Assembly (NCBI GenBank): GCA_002841695.1
Contig: PHAN01000001.1
Coordinates: 124,001 to 188,000, forward strand
From: Elusimicrobia bacterium HGW-Elusimicrobia-1
GTDB lineage: Bacteria; Elusimicrobiota; Endomicrobiia; PHAN01
Direction of reading: 5' to 3'
Length of the DNA: 64,000 nucleotides
Shown one piece after another: positions 9,042 to 17,335 of the stretch (positions are counted from its first letter, which is position 1; each line of letters begins with the position of its first letter). The position numbers and the translations under genes are program-made. The notes beneath the pieces were generated by a model that did not search any database, was not told the origin of the DNA, and saw nothing but the letters and a program-made list of their open reading frames with translations.

Positions 9042-10903
9042 AAAAAATTACGGTGATAATTCCCGCCTATAACGAAGAAAAAACCGCCGCCGCCGCCCTG
9101 CGCGGCGTGATCTCGGCCGACTTCGCCTCGGCGGGCTTCGCAAAAGAAATCATAATCGTGGATGACGGTTCCGTCGACGGCACCTACGATGCTTTTGTTT
9201 CCGCGTTTAGCGGCTTATCAGGCAAGGATAAACCGGTAATTTTGCGGCATGCCCGCAATATGGGCAAAGGCGCCGCCGTCAGAACCGCCCTTGCCGCGTC
9301 GACGGGCGACATAATAGCGATTCAAGACGCGGATCTTGAATATGACCCCGCCGATATTCCCCGCCTCGCCGCCCCCATCGCCGCAGGCGCCGCGCTCGCG
9401 GTATACGGCTCGCGGTTCCTCAAAAAAAATCCCGTCATATACGCGCTCTATTATCTCGGCAACAGAGTTATGAGCGGTATCATCGGGCTGCTTTTTCTAA
9501 GGAAAGTCACGGATTCCTACACATGCAGAAAACTGTTCGGACGCTCCGTTCTCGACGGAATCTCCCTTTTGTCGCGCGGATTCGAGATAGAGGCGGAAAT
9601 AACTTCTAAAATTTTTCGCCGAGGCGTTTCCATTCTCGAACTTCCTATAAATTACAATCCCAGGACGATAAGAGACGGAAAAAAAATATCTTTTCGCGAC
9701 GCCGCGCTGGGCGTTTGGACTGCCGTTAAAATCCGTTTTGCCCGACGGGCGGGATTTCAGCGGCTCGGAAGTTCGCCGGGGGTGTGTCTGCTTTCGGCCA
9801 GATTCCATCCGTATGTCGGCGGGGCCGAAAAGCAGGGACTGCTTCTCGCCTCGAAAATTGCCGCGCAAGGCCGCGAAGTTACGGTTTGCACGCAGGCGTA
9901 TGATGCGAAACTCCCGCGCCGCGAAATCATCGGGGGGGCGGATGTTCACAGAATCGCGTCGTCATCGTCCCTGCGGTTTCTGGTGTCGTCATTTTTGTTT
10001 CTTGCGGCAAAAAGAAAGGATTTCGGCGTAATACACGTTCTGCTGGCGTCTTCGCCCGCGCTTGCCGCCGTCGCGGCCGCGCGGCTGACCGCAAAAAAAG
10101 TTTTGATAAAACTCGGATGTTCGGGCGAGTACGGGGACATAGCGACGTCGCGGCGAACCGTCTTCGGGCGGATCAAGTTATTCCTGCTGAAGCGCTCGAA
10201 AGCCATGTTCGTATGCCCCGGTTCCGATGTGTTCGCCGAGGCGCTGTCGGCGGGTTTTCGCGGGGACCGTCTGACAATCATTCCCAACGGCGTAGATACT
10301 TCAAGATTCGCCCCGTCGTCCGCGGACGACAGGGCGTCGGCCCGCGCCGCGCTGGGAATGTCCGGCGAAGGCCGCGCGGCGATATTCACCGGCCGGTTTG
10401 AAAAACAAAAAGGACTGGAAGGTCTTCTGGCCGAATGGCCGGCTATCGTCGGAAGTTTTCCCGACGTTAAACTCATTTTAGCGGGGGCGGGCTCGCTGGA
10501 GAAAAATCTTCGCGCCGTCGCGGCGGCTTCGCCGGAGCTCGCGTCGTCCGTGATTTTCGCGCCGCCGTCCGAACAAGTCGAACGATATTTGGCCGCGGCG
10601 GACTTTTTCGTTCTGCCGTCGCTGGCCGAAGGCCTCTCGAACTCTATGCTGGAGGCGATGTCCTGCGGCCTTGCGGTCGTAGTCACCGATGTTGGCGGCG
10701 CGGCCGATGCCGTCGTCGATGGAGTCAATGGCTTTCTGTCCGCGCCCTCGGCTGAGAATTTCGCCGCTAAACTTCGCGCCGTTCTGGCTATGCCCGAAAG
10801 CGTTGTTGTTGCCTCTCGCGCCGCCGCCCGCCGGACGGCCATCGAGCGTTTCGGAGCGGATAAGACGGCCGAATCATACATTAAGCTTTATATGGCGATG
10901 TAA
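9038..10903 (+). CDS. Bifunctional GT2-GT4 glycosyltransferase fusion
   Basis: The 621-residue protein has two domains. Residues 1-235 are a GT2 polyprenyl-phosphate sugar synthase (DPM1/GtrB-like), with VIIPAYNEE, the VDDGSVDGT strand-loop and QDADLEYDP as the metal-binding DxD. Residues 250-621 are a GT4 retaining glycosyltransferase of GT-B fold, with HPYVGGAEKQ near its start, IIPNGVD in the middle and the nucleotide-binding EGLSNSMLEAMSCG near the end. The GT2 half could charge a polyprenyl phosphate for the two adjacent YfhO-like enzymes. Such a fusion is uncommon; I see no frame break between the halves. Confidence 0.85.
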   Translation: MKKITVIIPAYNEEKTAAAALRGVISADFASAGFAKEIIIVDDGSVDGTYDAFVSAFSGLSGKDKPVILRHARNMGKGAAVRTALAASTGDIIAIQDADLEYDPADIPRLAAPIAAGAALAVYGSRFLKKNPVIYALYYLGNRVMSGIIGLLFLRKVTDSYTCRKLFGRSVLDGISLLSRGFEIEAEITSKIFRRGVSILELPINYNPRTIRDGKKISFRDAALGVWTAVKIRFARRAGFQRLGSSPGVCLLSARFHPYVGGAEKQGLLLASKIAAQGREVTVCTQAYDAKLPRREIIGGADVHRIASSSSLRFLVSSFLFLAAKRKDFGVIHVLLASSPALAAVAAARLTAKKVLIKLGCSGEYGDIATSRRTVFGRIKLFLLKRSKAMFVCPGSDVFAEALSAGFRGDRLTIIPNGVDTSRFAPSSADDRASARAALGMSGEGRAAIFTGRFEKQKGLEGLLAEWPAIVGSFPDVKLILAGAGSLEKNLRAVAAASPELASSVIFAPPSEQVERYLAAADFFVLPSLAEGLSNSMLEAMSCGLAVVVTDVGGAADAVVDGVNGFLSAPSAENFAAKLRAVLAMPESVVVASRAAARRTAIERFGADKTAESYIKLYMAM

Positions 10904-10962
10904 CGGGAAATTTCGGGGAGTTCTCCCTGACTGGCCCCGCTTTCGGCCCGTCAAAAAAAACC

Positions 10963-10991
10963 TTGACCCCGCGTTTTTTTTAATATATAAT
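10963..10991 (+). promoter_or_regulatory. Sigma70-type promoter of the regulator gene
   Basis: The -35 box TTGACC (10963-10968) and the perfect -10 box TATAAT (10986-10991) are separated by exactly 17 bases. This is the best promoter match I found in any gap of the window. It lies in the 134-base gap after the GT2-GT4 gene and points at the GbsR-type regulator and the long run of glycan genes beyond it. Confidence 0.85.
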
Positions 10992-10994
10992 ATG

Positions 10995-11010
10995 TTCTGA
11001 ACGTTTAGAA
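10995..11010. promoter_or_regulatory. Palindrome over the transcription start, candidate operator
   Basis: The 16-base sequence TTCTGAACGTTTAGAA is an inverted repeat with one mismatched pair. It begins three bases after the -10 box, so it covers the expected transcription start near 10998. MarR/GbsR-fold dimers bind palindromes of about this size. The position suggests autorepression by the regulator encoded immediately downstream, which is an inference. Confidence 0.6.
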
Positions 11011-11037
11011 ACAACGAAACGCTGCTTTGGAGATATT

Positions 11038-11565
11038 ATGCCGGATAAGCTTGCTTCCGTCGAAAACGACTTCATCGACACCGTCTCGCGGCTGGGTTCT
11101 TCGCTTGGCCTCAACAGGGTTGTCGGGCAGATTTACGCCCTGCTCTTTTTTAAGGGCGAGCCGATGTCGCTGGACGACATCTGCAAGTCGCTCAACATCA
11201 GCAAGGGGAACGTCAGCATAAACATCAGGGAACTCGAACGCTGGGGCGCCGTGAAAAAAAGTTGGACACCCGGTTCCAGAAAAGATTTTTACGCCGCCGA
11301 CGACGACGTGGTCGGCCTCGTCTACGCCCGTTTGCGCATGAGATTTGAAAAAATCGTTTCGGAACTCGGCGATAATCTCGGGAAGTGGGAATCGCTCTCC
11401 GGCAACGGACGTTCGGGCGACCGGATATCAAAAAAAGTCGGCGAACTCCGCCGCATAAAGGACGCTCTTGAGACGCTGATGGGCAATATGCCCCGTCAGG
11501 TTTCCGGCGAGTCCGCGCTTAAAAAAATAGCCGTTCTCGGAAAATTAAAATCATTGTTGTCATGA
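11038..11565 (+). CDS. GbsR/MarR-family winged-helix transcriptional regulator
   Basis: The 175-residue protein has a winged helix-turn-helix at about residues 25-95. The recognition region SLDDICKSLNISKGNVSIN, followed by IRELERWGAVKKSW and GSRKDFY, is the GbsR-type signature. The rest is helical and probably dimerises. It is the first gene after the sigma70-type promoter, with ribosome site GGAG at 11029-11032 five bases before the ATG. Likely role: control of its own promoter and of the glycan genes downstream. Its stop codon TGA is completed by the first bases of a mobile repeat; the ancestral stop would have been TAA with the same protein sequence. Confidence 0.85.
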   Translation: MPDKLASVENDFIDTVSRLGSSLGLNRVVGQIYALLFFKGEPMSLDDICKSLNISKGNVSINIRELERWGAVKKSWTPGSRKDFYAADDDVVGLVYARLRMRFEKIVSELGDNLGKWESLSGNGRSGDRISKKVGELRRIKDALETLMGNMPRQVSGESALKKIAVLGKLKSLLS

Positions 11566-11703
11566 AATTGTTGAAAAACTTCACTTGGCCGTCATTGCGA
11601 GGAACGAAGTGACGAAGCAATCTCGGTATCATCGTCGTGTAAGAGATTGTTTCACTCTCTGAGGGAGTTCGCAATGACAAGTTACGGTTTTTTCAACGGT
11701 CTC
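11564..11703. repeat. MITE-like element 1 (GTCATTGCGA-type palindromic repeat)
   Basis: This 140-bp element has terminal inverted repeats GAAATTGTTGAAAAA (left) and TTTTTCAACGGTCTC (right), 12 of 15 positions complementary. It is flanked by a perfect 5-bp direct repeat GTCAT (11559-11563 and 11704-11708), as expected of a target-site duplication. Inside is a palindrome with arms GTCATTGCGA (11591-11600) and TCGCAATGAC (11669-11678) and an inner pair CAATCTC/GAGATTG. There is no coding capacity, so it would need a transposase in trans. It lies between the regulator and the first DegT gene. Confidence 0.9.
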
Positions 11704-11734
11704 GTCATAATGCCTGAAAAGATTAGGAGGATAA

Positions 11735-12883
11735 ATGAAAGTACCGATGCTTGATCTGGCCCCGCAGTACGAACCTATTCGCGCGGAAGTTTTTGCGGCC
11801 ATCGAAAAGGTCTACGATTCAAAAAAATTCATTCTCGGCGAGGAAGTGGGAAAATTCGAAGTTGCGGCGGCAAAATATACGGGGGCGAAGCACGCCGTCG
11901 GAGTGTCGTCGGGAACCGACGCGCTTCTTATTTCGCTTATGGCGGCCGGAGTCGGCGCGGGCGACGAAGTGATTACCACGGACTTCTCGTTTTTCGCCAC
12001 GGCAGGAGCCATATCTCGCGTGGGCGCGACTCCGGTTTTCGCGGACATAGACCCCGTTACTTTCAACATCGATCCCCGTCTGGTCGCATCCAAAATAACA
12101 TCCAGGACCAAGGCCGTGATACCCGTTCATCTCTACGGGCAGTGCGCGGATATGGAAGAGATAGCATCGGCGGTCCGCGGACGGGGAATTGCCGTCATTG
12201 AGGACGCGGCGCAGTCGCTGGGTGCCCGGTACAGAGACGGTCGCGGCGCGGGTGCGTTGGGCGATTACGGATGTTTCTCATTTTTCCCGTCCAAAAACCT
12301 CGGCGCGATGGGCGACGCCGGAATGGTCACCACCGACGACGCCGGTCTGGCCGACAAACTCAGATTGTTGCGCGGCCACGGCGCGGTCAGAAAATACTAT
12401 CACTCGCTGATCGGCGGAAATTTTCGCATAGACACCATACAGGCGGCCGTGCTCGACGTAAAACTCAAGTATCTCGACGGATGGACATCGGCCAGGCAGG
12501 AAAACGCGCGGCGTTACGATAAATTGTTCGCCGATGCCGGGCTGGTGTCGTCGGGAGAAGTTACTCCGCCCGCGGCAGTTTACAAAAAGGCCGGCGGACC
12601 CGAACGTTACCATATTTACAATCAGTATATGATCAGGGCTCGCTCCAGAGACGACCTTAAAAAATTCCTTGACGGCAGCGGTATCGGCAACGATATTTAT
12701 TATCCGATGCCCTTTCATTTGCAGGAATGTTTCGCGCATTTGGGAGGCAAACCGGGATACTTCCCTCAGTCGGAGAAGGCCGCCGCCGAAGTTCTGGCTC
12801 TGCCGGTTTATCCCGAACTCAAGCCCGAAATGCAGGAATATGTCGTAAGCAAAATAAAAGAGTTTTATAAAAACAGGGGTTAA
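11735..12883 (+). CDS. DegT/DnrJ/EryC1-family sugar aminotransferase
   Basis: This 382-residue PLP enzyme transfers an amino group, usually from glutamate, to a keto group on a nucleotide sugar. Visible motifs are SSGTDAL (phosphate cup, 58-64), IEDAAQSLGA with the PLP-nitrogen Asp at 157, and SFFPSKNLGAMGD with Lys187 as the Schiff-base lysine. Length is normal for the WlbE/QdtB/FdtB-like branch. A strong AGGAGG at 11725-11730 precedes the ATG. The presence of the lysine contrasts with the second DegT protein at 42646, where it is His. The likely product is an aminodeoxy sugar of unknown stereochemistry. Confidence 0.9.
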   Translation: MKVPMLDLAPQYEPIRAEVFAAIEKVYDSKKFILGEEVGKFEVAAAKYTGAKHAVGVSSGTDALLISLMAAGVGAGDEVITTDFSFFATAGAISRVGATPVFADIDPVTFNIDPRLVASKITSRTKAVIPVHLYGQCADMEEIASAVRGRGIAVIEDAAQSLGARYRDGRGAGALGDYGCFSFFPSKNLGAMGDAGMVTTDDAGLADKLRLLRGHGAVRKYYHSLIGGNFRIDTIQAAVLDVKLKYLDGWTSARQENARRYDKLFADAGLVSSGEVTPPAAVYKKAGGPERYHIYNQYMIRARSRDDLKKFLDGSGIGNDIYYPMPFHLQECFAHLGGKPGYFPQSEKAAAEVLALPVYPELKPEMQEYVVSKIKEFYKNRG

Positions 12884-12925
12884 CTTGCCGCGGCGATTTG
12901 CGCGCGGCTCTCTGCGAGAGGACGA

Positions 12926-14380
12926 ATGAGGTTTTCGCGGGTATTTCTGGCCAACCTGATATCGCACGAGACGAGTTTGTTCAGACAACGGGCGGTTCTT
13001 CGCGCGGGGATGGGCTATATAGCGCAGGCGCTGGAAGACGCCGGCGTCGCGTGCGCCGTCGACGATATGGCGCTCGGCTTCGGATTCGGGCGGTTGCGCC
13101 GCAAGATTCGGGATTTCGGACCGGACGCGATAGGCATAAGCATGTTTACCTATCGTTACGCCGAAGCGTATGCCGCCGTAGCGCGGCTGAAAAAAGAATT
13201 CGGCGTGCCGGTAATAGTGGGCGGCCCGCACGCGTCGGTATTTCGCGGTAAACTTCTTGAGGAATGCCCGTCCGCGGATTTTTGTATGGTGCGCGAGGGC
13301 GAGCGGAGCATTGTTAAACTTTGCCGCGGCGAGGATTTTTCCAAGATTGAGGGACTGATATACAGAGAAAATTCCGCGGTTCGCTCGGCGCCGCCGGCTG
13401 TTTTTATCGACGATCTCGACGCCCTGGCTTTTCCGAGATACCGCGCTTTTGAGCGGCAAAATTATCCCCTTGGCAATTCTCCCGTTTCACGCAGGGTAAT
13501 ACCGCTTGTGACGTCGCGCGGATGTCCGTACGAGTGCATATACTGTCCGGTCAACGCGGCCATCGGAAGAAAACTAAGGTGCCGCGGCGCCGACAGCGTG
13601 GTCAGTGAAATATCCCACTGGCGCGCCGAGGGTTACAGAAATTTTTCCGTCGTAGACGATAATTTTACGCTCATAAAAGACAGGGTCTATAAGATTTGCG
13701 AGGGAATAAAGCGCGCCGGTTTCAGCGATATTACGCTTGGCCTGCCCAATGGCATAAGGGCCGACAAGACCGACAGGCAAATGCTTGAAACGATGTATGA
13801 CGCGGGTTTTAGGTATGTCGGCATAGGCGTGGAGTCGGGGTGCGATGCAGTTTTGAAAGCGCTCAAAAAATCCGAACCGGTGGCGGTAATAGACGAGGCG
13901 ATAAAAAACGCAGTCGAGATCGGTTATTACGTGGATTTGTATTTTCTGGTAGGTTCTCCCGGAGAGACGGAGCGCGACGTTATGGCCTCGATAGCGCTGG
14001 CCGCCAAATATCCCGTGGACAAGGCGCATTATTTCAATCTTATACCCTATCCGGGCACGGAACTTTTTGATACGGTGGCTAAGGCGGGCCGGTTCCTTTA
14101 TCCGCCGGAATACTATCTTAACAACATCCATTCAAATATGAACGTGCCGGTTTTTGAGACGAAAGAATTTCCGGCCGCCGCCCGCGCCCGAATGCTTAAA
14201 TACGCCAAGCGCGCCGAGCGGCTGCGCAAGAAAGAATTGTATCGCCGCCGCCTGGCATCCAAAGGACTTCCCGCTTTTGCCGCTCGCGCGGCGTCGTCGG
14301 TATATTCATACGAGCCGGTGCGCGTGATATTCAACGATTCGGCGCTTCTTGCCGGTATCAAAGAAAGGATGATGAAATGA
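12926..14380 (+). CDS. B12-binding-domain radical SAM enzyme (1 of 6 radical SAM genes)
   Basis: The 484-residue protein has an N-terminal Rossmann-like cobalamin-binding-type domain (about 1-135, with IVGGPHASVF near its end) and then a radical SAM barrel with C200-x3-C204-x2-C207 (RGCPYECIYC). The C-terminal helical region is basic. The classical DxHxxG cobalamin motif is not visible, as in many class B enzymes. Family members methylate unreactive carbons or rearrange substrates. Among sugar genes a sugar C-methyltransferase is plausible but unproven. The start is ATG at 12926 with GAGAGGA just upstream; the gene ends in an ATGA overlap with the next. Confidence 0.85.
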   Translation: MRFSRVFLANLISHETSLFRQRAVLRAGMGYIAQALEDAGVACAVDDMALGFGFGRLRRKIRDFGPDAIGISMFTYRYAEAYAAVARLKKEFGVPVIVGGPHASVFRGKLLEECPSADFCMVREGERSIVKLCRGEDFSKIEGLIYRENSAVRSAPPAVFIDDLDALAFPRYRAFERQNYPLGNSPVSRRVIPLVTSRGCPYECIYCPVNAAIGRKLRCRGADSVVSEISHWRAEGYRNFSVVDDNFTLIKDRVYKICEGIKRAGFSDITLGLPNGIRADKTDRQMLETMYDAGFRYVGIGVESGCDAVLKALKKSEPVAVIDEAIKNAVEIGYYVDLYFLVGSPGETERDVMASIALAAKYPVDKAHYFNLIPYPGTELFDTVAKAGRFLYPPEYYLNNIHSNMNVPVFETKEFPAAARARMLKYAKRAERLRKKELYRRRLASKGLPAFAARAASSVYSYEPVRVIFNDSALLAGIKERMMK

Positions 14381-15405
14381 GCCGGCCTTTTTTCTCCGTG
14401 ATTATGACGGTCTATAACAGGGCCGGCCTTATGCGCTTCGCGCTCGAATCGCTTCGGCGGCAGACCTTCGGAGATTTTGAAGTATTTGTGGCCGACGACG
14501 GCTCGTCGGACAATCCCGCCGGGGTCTTTGAAAGTTTCCGGCGTCCCGGATGGAATTTCGTCAGGTTCGACGGGAATCACGGCTATCCGTATTGCAAAAA
14601 TCGTCTTCTTGACAAAGTGTCCGGCGATTATGTCACTTTTTTGGATTCCGACGATGTCTGGCTGCCTGAGCGTCTCGCGCGGTTCCGGGCTCACGCAATC
14701 GCCCTGCCCGACGACGGATTTATTTTTTCCGACTGTTTCCTCGAGCAGCACGGACAGGTGCTTGCCACAATGAGCGGCGGACGGCGCGATATTCCGCACG
14801 GACATCTTGGCGCGTGGGCCGCCGTGTCCAACCGTTGGCTGCCCTACGTGACCACAAATGTGGCGCTCAAGCGCGAGGCCGTAAAGGACGCGGGATACTA
14901 TAACGAAAAACTTGTACATCTGGCCGATACCGAATACTTCGCCCGCGTCGTAGGAAAATATCCGGTGGGATATATTCCGGAACCTTTGGCGGTATACAGG
15001 ATACACGAAATTTCTCTTACGTCAAACTGGGACTCTTGTCTGGCCGAAAATATACAGATAATCGATATGACCTCCCCGCCGCCCGACGTGGAGATACCTC
15101 TTAAAGATCACGTTCTTTACGCGCAGGCGGTCGTCTATTTTAAGAAAGGTATGGGAAGGGAGGCGCGGGAGTGCCTCGGTCAAATAAAAAATTCGCCGAT
15201 CCGCGCAAGAATTCTTTATCCTTTGACATTCGTGCCGGAAGTATTTTTGAAAATTCCGCGGTTTCTCTACAGGAAACTTCGCGTCGCCCGTCTTATGTTT
15301 ATGCCGGTCGCCAGAGAATTGAGGGACGCGGAAAATTGGCTTAACGATCTGGAGCGCGCGTCCACACCTCCGATGGAAACGGGCGCCGACAGGGGGCATT
15401 CATGA
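14377..15405 (+). CDS. GT2-family glycosyltransferase
   Basis: This 342-residue soluble GT-A enzyme starts with VIMTVYNRAGLMR and has VADDGSSD in the nucleotide-binding loop. LDSDDVW supplies the metal-binding DxD and a later region around LVHLADTEYFARV contributes the acceptor side. No transmembrane helix is obvious, although the C-terminal part is basic and could lie on the membrane. It would extend a lipid-linked oligosaccharide on the cytoplasmic face. It overlaps both neighbours by four bases. Donor and acceptor cannot be read from the sequence; the heptose kinase gene directly follows. Confidence 0.88.
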   Translation: MSRPFFSVIMTVYNRAGLMRFALESLRRQTFGDFEVFVADDGSSDNPAGVFESFRRPGWNFVRFDGNHGYPYCKNRLLDKVSGDYVTFLDSDDVWLPERLARFRAHAIALPDDGFIFSDCFLEQHGQVLATMSGGRRDIPHGHLGAWAAVSNRWLPYVTTNVALKREAVKDAGYYNEKLVHLADTEYFARVVGKYPVGYIPEPLAVYRIHEISLTSNWDSCLAENIQIIDMTSPPPDVEIPLKDHVLYAQAVVYFKKGMGREARECLGQIKNSPIRARILYPLTFVPEVFLKIPRFLYRKLRVARLMFMPVARELRDAENWLNDLERASTPPMETGADRGHS

Positions 15406-16391
15406 TTATCACAAAAACACCCCACAGAATTTCTTTTTTCGGCGGCGGCACGGATTATCCGGCGTGGTATCTTAAAAACGGCGGCAAAGTGCTCGGCGGG
15501 GCAATCAACAAGTATTGTTATCTTATAGTGCGCGAACTTCCGCCGTTTTTCGAGCACAAGCACAGAATCGTTTATTCAAAACTCGAAAACGCAAAAACCA
15601 TAGACGAGATAGCGCACCCGGCCGTCAGGGAAGTGCTCCGTTACAGAAACTATCAGTCGGGCATTTCGATACATCACGACAGCGATATTCCCGCGCGTTC
15701 CGGAATGGGGTCGAGTTCCGCTTTTACCGTCGGATTGCTTAAAGCCATGCACGCCATGGACGGAAATATGATATCCAGGGAAGACCTCTACGCCGAGGCC
15801 ATTCACGTGGAGCAGGACATAATCAAAGAGAACGTCGGTTCGCAGGATCAGGTTTTCGCGGCTTGCGGAGGACTTAACAAGATAGATTTTTTGTCCAACG
15901 GCGAAATAGTCGTTTCTCCGGTGATAATAGCTAAGGACGCCTTGCGGGAGTTTCAGAGCAAATTTATGCTGTTTTTCACGGGCATTGCCAGAAACGCGTC
16001 GGACATCGCCGAGGAGCAAATCAGAAACATAGACGCCAAGTCAAAGGACTTGCGCGAAATGTCATCTCTCGTGGATGAGGCCCACGGCGTTTTGACGTCG
16101 TCGCCGCTCGCGTTCGGTGATTTCGGACGGCTGCTCGACGAGACGTGGAAGATAAAACGGAATCTGTCGTCGAAAATAAGTAATTCGTTCATAGACGATA
16201 TTTACGCCAAAGCTCTCAAAAACGGCGCGGCGGGCGGAAAACTGCTCGGCGCCGGCGGCGGAGGATTCATGCTTTTTTACGCGGAGCCCCAAAACCACGG
16301 CCGCCTGAAGGCCGCGCTCGACGGGCTTCTTCACATACCTTTCGACTTCGATTTTACCGGAGCCGACATAATCTTCTATAAACAGGACTAA
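15402..16391 (+). CDS. hddA: GHMP kinase, HddA-like D-glycero-D-manno-heptose 7-phosphate kinase
   Basis: The 329-residue protein opens TPHRISFFGGGTDYPAWY, the characteristic HddA start. It carries the GHMP ATP-binding loop PARSGMGSSSA (97-107) and the C-terminal motif KLLGAGGGGFM. HddA phosphorylates D-glycero-D-manno-heptose 7-phosphate at C1 on the way to GDP-heptose. The matching guanylyltransferase is encoded far downstream at 41927, but no GmhA isomerase or GmhB phosphatase gene is in the window. L-fucokinase-type and other sugar kinases of the family are less likely given the N-terminal signature. Confidence 0.85.
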   Translation: MIITKTPHRISFFGGGTDYPAWYLKNGGKVLGGAINKYCYLIVRELPPFFEHKHRIVYSKLENAKTIDEIAHPAVREVLRYRNYQSGISIHHDSDIPARSGMGSSSAFTVGLLKAMHAMDGNMISREDLYAEAIHVEQDIIKENVGSQDQVFAACGGLNKIDFLSNGEIVVSPVIIAKDALREFQSKFMLFFTGIARNASDIAEEQIRNIDAKSKDLREMSSLVDEAHGVLTSSPLAFGDFGRLLDETWKIKRNLSSKISNSFIDDIYAKALKNGAAGGKLLGAGGGGFMLFYAEPQNHGRLKAALDGLLHIPFDFDFTGADIIFYKQD

Positions 16392-16396
16392 AAACC

Positions 16397-17335
16397 ATGA
16401 AACTCAACATTCTTGTGACGGGCGGCGCCGGATATATCGGTTCGATTCTGGTGCCCAAACTTCTTGCTTCGGGACATAAGGTCGCCGTGCTGGATAATTT
16501 TACGTATTTGCAGGGCGAGTCGCTGGCGGCCTGCTGTGCCGACGATAATTTTTCGGTGGCGCGTGGCGATGTCCGCGATATATCCGTCGTAAAGCCGCTA
16601 CTTAAAAAAGCCGACGTCGTAATTCCTCTGGCGGCTCTTGTCGGAGCCCCTCTGTGCGACCGCGACACGACCGCCGCCCGCACGGTGAATTTTGACGCGG
16701 TAAAACTTATCGCGGATTCGGTTTCCGCGTCGCAGCGCATAATTTATCCGACCACCAACAGCGGATACGGCATAGGCACCGACAAGTTCTGCACGGAAGA
16801 AACACCGCTTAATCCGGTTTCGCTCTACGGAGTCGTAAAGATGAATGCCGAAAAAGCGGTGTTGGCAAGGGAAAACTCCATAAGTTTCCGTCTGGCAACC
16901 GTGTTCGGAATGTCGCCGAGGATGCGGCTGGATCTTCTTGTCAACGATTTCGTCTACCGCGCGTACACCGACAGATTTGTGGTGGTATTTGAAGGACATT
17001 TCAGGCGCAACTACATACACATACGCGACGTCGCGGCGGCGTTCCTGCACGCCATTGAAAACTTTGAAAAAATGAAGGGGCAGCCATACAACGTCGGACT
17101 TTCGGAAGCGAACCTTTCAAAGTTGGAACTCTGCGCGAGCATAAAAAAACATCTGCCGGCTTTCGTGTATCTTGAATCGGCCGTCGGAGAAGACGTCGAC
17201 AAGCGCGATTACATAGTTTCCAACGAAAAAATAGAAAGGACGGGCTTTCGCCCGACGAACTCGCTCGACGACGGTATAAAAGAGCTTATCAGGGGCTACG
17301 CTATGCTCAGGAATACGAGGTACGGCAACGTATGA
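16397..17335 (+). CDS. NAD-dependent sugar epimerase/dehydratase (extended SDR)
   Basis: The 312-residue extended SDR has an intact NAD-binding motif TGGAGYIGS (8-16), a Ser/Thr region PTTNSGYG (118-125) and the catalytic pair Tyr144/Lys148 (YGVVK). GalE-like and RmlB-like enzymes share this layout. The full catalytic set separates it from the three degenerate SDR proteins further along. It probably epimerises or oxidises a nucleotide-activated sugar, perhaps the heptose made by its neighbours. The gene starts 5 bases after the heptose kinase stop and overlaps the next gene by four bases. Confidence 0.85.
   Translation: MKLNILVTGGAGYIGSILVPKLLASGHKVAVLDNFTYLQGESLAACCADDNFSVARGDVRDISVVKPLLKKADVVIPLAALVGAPLCDRDTTAARTVNFDAVKLIADSVSASQRIIYPTTNSGYGIGTDKFCTEETPLNPVSLYGVVKMNAEKAVLARENSISFRLATVFGMSPRMRLDLLVNDFVYRAYTDRFVVVFEGHFRRNYIHIRDVAAAFLHAIENFEKMKGQPYNVGLSEANLSKLELCASIKKHLPAFVYLESAVGEDVDKRDYIVSNEKIERTGFRPTNSLDDGIKELIRGYAMLRNTRYGNV

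Noticed and set aside
10904-10962. Possible rho-independent terminator (GGGAG/CTCCC stem) after the GT2-GT4 gene
   Set aside because: The stem is only about four pairs with a tiny loop and no following T run on the plus strand. The nearby base run is A.
12278-13459. Minus-strand open frame of 393 codons spanning two real genes
   Set aside because: It crosses the DegT and radical SAM genes, both with intact motifs on the plus strand. This is a GC-driven shadow.
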